Assembly: GCF_900114055.1 (NCBI RefSeq)
Contig: NZ_FORR01000008.1
Location: 87,244 to 151,243 of the forward strand
DNA: 64,000 bases
Reading direction: 5' to 3'
From: Thermoflavimicrobium dichotomicum
Lineage (GTDB): Bacteria; Bacillota; Bacilli; Thermoactinomycetales; Thermoactinomycetaceae
Numbering within the stretch: position 1 is the first letter of the stretch; the number at the start of each line of letters is the position of its first letter. Positions 59,025-64,000 of this stretch are shown here, piece by piece. Under the pieces are notes generated by a model that saw nothing but the letters and a program-made list of their open reading frames with translations, was not told the origin of the DNA and ran no database searches. A program made the translations under genes and the position numbers.

Positions 59025-59642
59025 TTACATACCTCCACCTTCTTTTTTCCCATTCGTTTCTCCTCCGCCACCTCCGCCTTCTTCTGATTTTCCTCCTCCT
59101 TCCTGTCCTTTTGGCTGTCCGAACATTTTTTTCAACTTCTCTTGAAAACTCGGGATCTGAAGTGATTCTTCCATCATTTTCATAATTTCTTTTCGATATT
59201 CCTGGCTTTTAAGTAGTTGAATCACTTGCTTTGAGAATTGTGGATCTTTCATAATATCTAGGATCAGTTTTTGAAACTCAGGGTCTTTTAATAAGATTTT
59301 CATTAGCTCTTTCTGTTGCTTCTCTGTTGCTTTGGCGATATTTTGAGCGATTTGGGGTTTAGATAGTAGCTTTTCCCATTCTTTTTTCATTTGTTGATCC
59401 GTGATGGACTTGGAAATGGTTTCCTCTAATTCTTTGGTGGAAACGATGATGGCTTGTTTAAACTCCGGATCGCTCATTAAATCCTGGATCGCTTTTTTTC
59501 CTTCAGGGGTACGGATGAGATCCAATACCATTTCTTTTGTTTTTTGATAATCGGGTGTTGAACTCGACTCCGGACTGGATGAACTGCAGGAAGTTAAAGA
59601 AAAGAAGAGGATAAGTACAAGAATCCATTGGTTCCGGCGCAT
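59025..59642 (-). CDS. gerD: Spore germination lipoprotein GerD
   Basis: A 205-residue lipoprotein of the spore inner membrane, needed for clustering of germinant receptors. The signal peptide ends in a lipobox LTSC. The middle is made of repeated helices (LMSDPEFKQAI, LLKDPEFQKLI, MKDPQFSKQVI). The tail is glycine-rich (EEGGGGGGETNGKKEGGGM). GGAGGACT precedes the ATG by 9 nt. It has a perfect-match SigG promoter. Confidence 0.95.
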   Translation of the reverse strand: MRRNQWILVLILFFSLTSCSSSSPESSSTPDYQKTKEMVLDLIRTPEGKKAIQDLMSDPEFKQAIIVSTKELEETISKSITDQQMKKEWEKLLSKPQIAQNIAKATEKQQKELMKILLKDPEFQKLILDIMKDPQFSKQVIQLLKSQEYRKEIMKMMEESLQIPSFQEKLKKMFGQPKGQEGGGKSEEGGGGGGETNGKKEGGGM

Positions 59643-59677
59643 GATTGAAGTCCTCCAATTTGCAAGTTACTACATGT

Positions 59678-59707
59678 TAATATGAGAATTTATCATTGTC
59701 TTTATGC
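59678..59707 (-). promoter_or_regulatory. SigG promoter of gerD
   Basis: On the minus strand GCATA (59707-59703), 18 nt, then CATATTA (59684-59678). Both boxes match the SigG consensus GHATR-N18-CATWHTA exactly. It lies 36 nt before the gerD start. Confidence 0.82.
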
Positions 59708-59775
59708 TCGACTAGCCAATGGAAAGAGGATTTTGTTAAAATCAGAGAAGTGAATGAAACAGGAGCGTTGGTAAA

Positions 59776-60450
59776 ATGACAATAAAAAAATTAATTTGGT
59801 GGGTATTTTCAACTTTATTGATTGGTTGTATTTTGGGTTTTGCTTTGGGAATGATGCTCCATATATTCCCATTTAAACAATGGAGTATGCTGTTACTGAC
59901 AGGTACTACTTGTGCTTCTGTTGCTTTATTGGGCTTTTTTGCTTATTTGATTTTCAATTGGCTTGGCGCAGGATTTGTTCGTAATCCTCGTACCTTTCAA
60001 TGGGTTCAAGTTGTGCTGATCATCTTGACGGTCGGGAATTTGGTTTACCTTTTTGCTACCAAATTCATGGGTTGGAATTTATTTTTCCATCTATTGGCTC
60101 CGCTTTTGATTATAGCGGTGGCAATCCTGGTGGCTTGGCTGAAGGCAAAATGGACGAACGTAAAAGCCTTTGTTCCGTCTTTATTTTTCATGATTGTAGC
60201 AACTGTAATTGAGTCCTTGCCCTGGATTAAGCCAAAAACGGGAAACGTAACGCTATCCTCTATTTTTTACACAGTAGTCATTTTATTGAGCTGTAATGCG
60301 TGGCAGATACTGAATCTGCACAAATGGGTCAAGCGACCTGAAAAAGGAGCAAAATCAAAGCAAGAGAAGCCTGCAAAGCATATAGAGAAGGCGGTTACAT
60401 CATCTCCACAAAAGAAAAAGAACAAGAAAAAGAAGAAAAAGAAAAAATAA
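59776..60450 (+). CDS. kbaA: KinB-signalling activation protein KbaA
   Basis: A 224-residue integral membrane protein with about six hydrophobic segments. It matches KbaA, which is required for the KinB histidine kinase branch feeding the sporulation phosphorelay. The C-terminal ~45 residues are very basic, ending in a run of lysines after SSPQKKKNK. Gene order gerD-kbaA-pdaB is that of B. subtilis. AGGAG lies 10 nt before the ATG. Confidence 0.88.
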   Translation: MTIKKLIWWVFSTLLIGCILGFALGMMLHIFPFKQWSMLLLTGTTCASVALLGFFAYLIFNWLGAGFVRNPRTFQWVQVVLIILTVGNLVYLFATKFMGWNLFFHLLAPLLIIAVAILVAWLKAKWTNVKAFVPSLFFMIVATVIESLPWIKPKTGNVTLSSIFYTVVILLSCNAWQILNLHKWVKRPEKGAKSKQEKPAKHIEKAVTSSPQKKKNKKKKKKKK

Positions 60451-60459
60451 AAACGAAAA

Positions 60460-60488
60460 AAAGGTGATTCTGCTTATGAATCACCTTT
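60460..60488. terminator. Bidirectional terminator between kbaA and pdaB
   Basis: AAAGGTGATTC (60460-60470) pairs perfectly with GAATCACCTTT (60478-60488). A-rich sequence precedes it and TTTGTTTAT follows, serving both convergent genes. Confidence 0.88.
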
Positions 60489-60512
60489 GTTTATAATGAA
60501 TGAAGAATGAAA

Positions 60513-61277
60513 TTATTCCACTGGATTCATCTTTATATTGGAACCAGCAATTAATTCAGAAACCGTTACAAATTCATATCCTTGTGCTCTCAACTGATCA
60601 ATGATAGCTGGAAGAGCTTCATGTGTCTGGCGACAGGAATCACTTGCGTGCATTAATATGATATCTCCAGGATGCACTTTGCTGACTACCCGTTTAATGA
60701 TTTTGTCCACACCCGGATTTTTCCAGTCAAGCGAATCTGTATCCCACTGGATGGTGGTATAATTCATTTGATTGGCGATCTGCAAAACGCGCTTGTCGAA
60801 GTCCCCATTGGGGAAGCGAATCAGTTTGGGTTTTTTTCCTATCAGTTTTGTCAGGATTTCATCTGATTTTTGAATTTGGGTTCGAATTTGTTCTTCCGTA
60901 TAAGAACTATAATTATCGTGTCGGTGTCCATGGCTACCAATTTCGTATTTCATATCGACAATACGCTTGACCAGATCTGGATGGGATTCTGCCCACGGGG
61001 AAGAAAGAAAAAAGGTAGCTTTTTTTAATCCTTTCTGTTCTAATACATCTAATATAGGACCCGTTCGCTCCTCGCCCCAGCTGATATCAAAGGTTAACGC
61101 TATTTGTTTTTTATCTGTTTTTACACTATAGATTGCTGTGGGGTCTTTGGATAAAGGAGAAAATACTTGGATATCATGATTCTCGGCATAATAAATACCG
61201 ATGGCGAAGAGGAAAGCAACAATGATCAGAGCCGTTTGCTTTAAACGTTTTCCTGATAAAACCCAAAAGAAGCTCAT
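60513..61277 (-). CDS. pdaB: Sporulation polysaccharide deacetylase PdaB
   Basis: A 254-residue protein with an N-terminal membrane anchor and a NodB-homology domain. Motif 1 is ALTFDISWGEE, motif 2 GSHGHRHDNYS, motif 3 IRFPNGDF; HASDS is near the end. PdaB is needed to keep spores stable late in sporulation; its substrate is probably peptidoglycan. GGAGGGTAC lies 9 nt before the ATG. A SigE-like promoter lies upstream. Confidence 0.92.
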   Translation of the reverse strand: MSFFWVLSGKRLKQTALIIVAFLFAIGIYYAENHDIQVFSPLSKDPTAIYSVKTDKKQIALTFDISWGEERTGPILDVLEQKGLKKATFFLSSPWAESHPDLVKRIVDMKYEIGSHGHRHDNYSSYTEEQIRTQIQKSDEILTKLIGKKPKLIRFPNGDFDKRVLQIANQMNYTTIQWDTDSLDWKNPGVDKIIKRVVSKVHPGDIILMHASDSCRQTHEALPAIIDQLRAQGYEFVTVSELIAGSNIKMNPVE

Positions 61278-61328
61278 ATGATGTACCCTCCAACCTTTTT
61301 ATTAATGGTAAGACCTGTCCCTTAATAA

Positions 61329-61356
61329 AATGTATGCGTATGGACGAGGGTTATGA
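61329..61356 (-). promoter_or_regulatory. SigE-type promoter of pdaB
   Basis: On the minus strand TCATAA (61356-61351), 14 nt, then CATACATT (61336-61329). The -10 matches the SigE consensus CATACAHT fully. It lies about 50 nt before pdaB and within the short gap before the divergent SpoIIM-family gene. Confidence 0.6.
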
Positions 61357-61381
61357 AAGATTTTCCAAAAGGTGGGATTAT

Positions 61382-61993
61382 ATGCAACGGTTTTGGCAGG
61401 CGCTAAAAGAAGAGAGGCAATACATTCTGATTGCATCAATGGTTTTTATAGTGAGTGCAGTTTATAGCTATTTCAATGCAGAGACGTTGTTTGAAAGCCT
61501 GAAAGAAACTCCTGTATTTAAGCAATTAATGGGAATGGTAAAAAATACGGAAAAGAATCCAGAGTTTTTCAGTATTTTTACGATGTTATTTTTAAATAAT
61601 ACACAAGCGAGTTTTATTCTATTAGTTTCCGGTCTGTTTTTTGGACTCATGCCTTTTATGGGTGTAGTGACCAATGGGGTTATTTTGGGTGTAGTCATTC
61701 ATCAGGCTGCAAAGGCAACGGGGCATAGTCCTTTTCTCATTTTTACAAAGTATATTTTGCCACACGGAATTTTGGAGTTACCGGCATTCCTTTTGGCAGT
61801 AGCGATGGGGCTTCGCTTAGGAGTTACAGTAATAAGGACGTTTATTCAATTTCTGCAGAAACAAAAGGAAAAAAGTATAATGGAATGGAGAAATCTTTTT
61901 AAACGGCTACCGGTTTATTGTGTAGGTATCCTTGTTTTTCTTTTCTTTGCAGCGATCATTGAGTCACTATTGATTTTGTCTTCCATCTCGTAG
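61382..61993 (+). CDS. SpoIIM-family membrane protein
   Basis: A 203-residue membrane protein with about five hydrophobic segments and the SpoIIM/DUF95 signature ILPHGILELPAFLLAVAMGL. SpoIIM of B. subtilis is part of the DMP complex that thins peptidoglycan during engulfment. Whether this copy is the true spoIIM or a paralogue cannot be told, since the gene context differs from B. subtilis. The ATG at 61382 has AAAGGTGGG 6 nt upstream; earlier in-frame starts have none. Confidence 0.85.
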   Translation: MQRFWQALKEERQYILIASMVFIVSAVYSYFNAETLFESLKETPVFKQLMGMVKNTEKNPEFFSIFTMLFLNNTQASFILLVSGLFFGLMPFMGVVTNGVILGVVIHQAAKATGHSPFLIFTKYILPHGILELPAFLLAVAMGLRLGVTVIRTFIQFLQKQKEKSIMEWRNLFKRLPVYCVGILVFLFFAAIIESLLILSSIS

Positions 61994-62011
61994 AAAGAAG
62001 GGGATTGCACA

Positions 62012-62431
62012 ATGAAAGTGGAGATTCAGTGGAAAGGAAAAATGCATTTTGAAACTTCTACACCTTCTGGCCATGTATTATCACTCGATGCAGCGCCAGA
62101 GATCGGAGGGGAAAATAAAGGTCCCAGACCAACAGAAGCATTGTTGGCGGCGGTAGGTTCTTGCTCAGGTATTGACATTGTGGATATTTTGACCAAAATG
62201 CGCTTGCATGTGGAGTCTTTTTCAATGGAAGTAGCAGGTGAGCGGGCAGAAGATCATCCAAGGCGGTTCACACAGGTACATATGCATTATAAATTAACGG
62301 GTAACCTCCCTGAAGAAAAAGTACGCCGTGCTGTGAAGTTATCGGTTGAGAAGTATTGTTCCGTTGCTCAATCCTTAAATGCCAAGTTATCTGCAAGCTT
62401 TGAAATCAATGGACAAGTTTATGACATGTGA
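62012..62431 (+). CDS. OsmC-family protein
   Basis: A 139-residue OsmC/Ohr-like protein. The two reactive cysteines are in AVGSCSGIDIVDIL and EKYCSVAQSL, as in thiol peroxidases of this family. GPRPTEALLAAVGS is the family signature. The exact peroxide substrate is unknown, and it lacks clear Ohr-specific features. AAGGGGATT precedes the ATG, 18 nt after the SpoIIM-family gene. Confidence 0.88.
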   Translation: MKVEIQWKGKMHFETSTPSGHVLSLDAAPEIGGENKGPRPTEALLAAVGSCSGIDIVDILTKMRLHVESFSMEVAGERAEDHPRRFTQVHMHYKLTGNLPEEKVRRAVKLSVEKYCSVAQSLNAKLSASFEINGQVYDM

Positions 62432-62521
62432 GTTCGAAAACAGAGCCTTATTCGTGGAGGTTGGGAATTAATTTAACGAAAAGTATCCATGAGATTATAA
62501 AGTGGTAAGATGAATGGGTGC

Positions 62522-62565
62522 GCCGAACGGGGAAGAATAAGCTCTCTCTAAGTTCGGCATTTTTT
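62522..62565 (+). terminator. Terminator after the OsmC-family gene
   Basis: GCCGAAC (62522-62528) pairs with GTTCGGC (62552-62558), followed by ATTTTTT. Confidence 0.82.
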
Positions 62566-62904
62566 GTTGTGTTGAAAATTAAATATACTAATAACTTCGG
62601 TACGATAAATATTGAAATCAGATAACAATCACCACTTTAGTATTCTTCCATGATCATTGAGTGCCAGTAATCAAATAGAGACTAACAGTTATCTTGGATT
62701 TGTCGATTTAGAAATAAATCAATTACAATTTATTGACAATTCAATATTCAACAGTATTGCATGTTGTATACACTTATCATTTATGAATAAAATATATATA
62801 TTCAATTTGAATATTGAATGAATTGCATCTTCTTTCGATTTATAGGAGAGTGGGTGAACCTCTCCTTTTACTTATGACTGAATACGAATGAAAAGGTGGT
62901 AATG
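62566..62904 (+). promoter_or_regulatory. AT-rich upstream region of the lipoprotein gene with inverted repeats
   Basis: No gene is seen here. TTGACA at 62733 with TATTGC at 62755 (16 nt) is a possible promoter. ATTCAATATTCAA (62739-62751) and its exact reverse complement TTGAATATTGAAT (62807-62819) flank it, and TTCAATTTGAA overlaps the second. They could be repressor sites. A small hairpin GGAGAG/CTCTCC (62845-62865) with a short T run precedes the SD. Confidence 0.4.
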
Positions 62905-63555
62905 GTGAAAAAAGTTCCTTTATTTGTAAGTATGGTAGCATCTGTATGTTTACTTTCTGCTTGTTCGCTTTTAGGGTCTACAGATGCAAAAGCTCCATCT
63001 GCATCGAATAGTTCTAACTCGTCGAGCCAACAACCATCCAATAGCAATCCAGCAAATAGCGGTTCCAATCCTTCTTCTGATCCATCTTCCACAGACTCTG
63101 CCCAGAATTCAAAACAAGGTGATCACAAAAAGGATAAAGATTCAAATGTAGACACAAATGTAGACAAAACAACTTTGACGAATCTATATAATGAAGCAAA
63201 GCAGGGGAAAGTGGCTGGTTGTGAGTTTCCTGTCGGTACAAAATTACAAGAAATTATCGATAAGTGGGGAGAACCAAATGGCGGAGATCCTGGTACTGCG
63301 GTATATACGAAGAAAAAGTGTAGTTTCGATACCGATTTTTCCGACACAAACACTGAGATGAGCAATTTAAAGGTAGTTGCCGTTCATGGTAATCAAGCAA
63401 AGTTTAAAAAGATAAAAATTGACCATGTGAAGAAAGAGCTGGGCAAACCAATGAGCCAAAAAGGTAAAGTGATGATTTATCAGGCTGAAGCATTTAAGTT
63501 AAAATTCTACTATGATTCAAATAATAGGGTCACCAATGTGGTAGTTAGTAAGTAA
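62905..63555 (+). CDS. DUF4309 (YjgB-family) lipoprotein
   Basis: A 216-residue predicted lipoprotein. The signal peptide ends in a lipobox LSAC. A serine/asparagine/proline-rich linker of about 60 residues follows. The C-terminal ~120 residues match YjgB/DUF4309 (NEAKQGKVAGCEFPVGTKLQ, KWGEPNGGD, VKKELGKPM). Function unknown; YjgB is a secreted protein in B. subtilis. The GTG at 62905 is 5-6 nt after AAGGTGG; GTG 62896 and ATG 62902 overlap or abut the SD. It stands alone before the rrn operon. Confidence 0.78.
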   Translation: MKKVPLFVSMVASVCLLSACSLLGSTDAKAPSASNSSNSSSQQPSNSNPANSGSNPSSDPSSTDSAQNSKQGDHKKDKDSNVDTNVDKTTLTNLYNEAKQGKVAGCEFPVGTKLQEIIDKWGEPNGGDPGTAVYTKKKCSFDTDFSDTNTEMSNLKVVAVHGNQAKFKKIKIDHVKKELGKPMSQKGKVMIYQAEAFKLKFYYDSNNRVTNVVVSK

Positions 63556-63627
63556 CAAATTTGGAAGAAATATAGATTTCTTTATAAATGATTTGGTTGT
63601 AAATTTTTTAGTTAAAAGTTTGGTTTG

Positions 63628-63658
63628 GAGGCTGCCATGCGAGAGGTTAGCCTCTTTA
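63628..63658 (+). terminator. Terminator after the lipoprotein gene
   Basis: GAGGCT (63628-63633) pairs with AGCCTC (63649-63654), followed by TTTATT. The stem is short, and it sits 73 nt after the stop. Confidence 0.55.
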
Positions 63659-63769
63659 TTCTATTTGCCAGCGCACATCTCAAAAGAACTCCAAACTGCC
63701 TGAAACAGCAGGTGATCAGCTACGATTTTTGTTACCCGATCCTATAAAAATAAATATCTAATTTTTTTC

Positions 63770-63798
63770 TTGCATTTATTAATCATTCATGATATATT
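63770..63798 (+). promoter_or_regulatory. rRNA operon promoter and leader
   Basis: TTGCAT (63770-63775) and TATATT (63793-63798) with a 17-nt spacer are preceded by A/T-rich sequence that could act as an UP element. The leader that follows contains GTTCCTTGAAAACTGAA (from 63846), the boxA-like sequence usual before 16S genes in Bacillales. Confidence 0.78.
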
Positions 63799-63905
63799 TA
63801 TAAGCGTCAGTTCGAAAAGAACAGTAAAAACAAGATAAATGGAGTGTTCCTTGAAAACTGAAGAGTGAAGCATGACCTCGTTGATTCGATAGAGCAAATC
63901 AAACT

Positions 63906-64000
<95 letters not shown>

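Overview
This window is part of the chromosome of a low-to-mid-GC, endospore-forming Firmicute of the order Bacillales. The evidence is the gene order (yacL-ispD-ispF-gltX-cysE-cysS-mrnC-rlmB-rae1-sigH-rpmG-secE-nusG-rplKAJL-rpoBC-str-S10-spc-alpha-ecf-truA-rplM-rpsI-cwlD-salA-gerD-kbaA-pdaB-rrn), strong Shine-Dalgarno (SD) sites with frequent GTG and TTG starts, zinc-type S14, L33 and adenylate kinase, and sporulation and germination genes. CarD directly before yacL is an order I associate with Paenibacillaceae or Thermoactinomycetaceae rather than Bacillus itself. The genus is not determined.

Layout: 1-9.4 kb carries a small conserved gene on the minus strand, then carD, yacL, MEP-pathway isoprenoid genes, gltX, a T-box controlling cysE-cysS, and three RNA-metabolism genes. 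9.5-14.2 kb holds sigH, rpmG-secE-nusG and the L11/L1 and L10/L12 operons with RNA leaders. 14.3-27.3 kb holds an rRNA methyltransferase gene, rpoB, rpoC, the L7Ae-like gene and rpsL-rpsG-fusA-tuf. 27.3-34.6 kb is an accessory island that separates tuf from rpsJ. It contains a GntR regulator, a decayed ABC transporter, an intact NatAB-like ABC exporter, bluB (lower-ligand synthesis for vitamin B12), a purine-type permease, a frameshifted coiled-coil gene, transposon end relics and a large hairpin. 34.7-50 kb is the S10-spc-alpha ribosomal protein superoperon. 50-54.3 kb holds the ECF transporter energising module, truA, rplM and rpsI. 54.4-63.6 kb holds a DUF2521 gene, an amino-acid permease, cwlD, salA, gerD, kbaA, pdaB, a SpoIIM-family gene, an OsmC-family gene and a DUF4309 lipoprotein. 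The last ~100 bases are the 5' end of a 16S rRNA gene behind an rrn promoter.

Most of the window is the core information-processing block of the cell, with genes closely packed, often overlapping by 1-40 nt, and regulated by cis RNA: a tRNA-Cys T-box, two L1-type operators, an L10 leader with an attenuator, an S10 leader and an L13 leader. The spore genes carry recognisable SigG and SigE promoters.

The most unusual material is non-coding. An IS200/IS605 (TnpB-type) relic sits between the L10 attenuator and rplJ, and two more end relics lie in the same orientation in the island. A pair of related large hairpins sharing GGGGTTCTTT and GGCGACTT lies 24 kb apart in opposite orientation. A second L1-like operator precedes rplA. 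I did not find an intact new multi-gene system. The hairpin family and the relics are the best leads.
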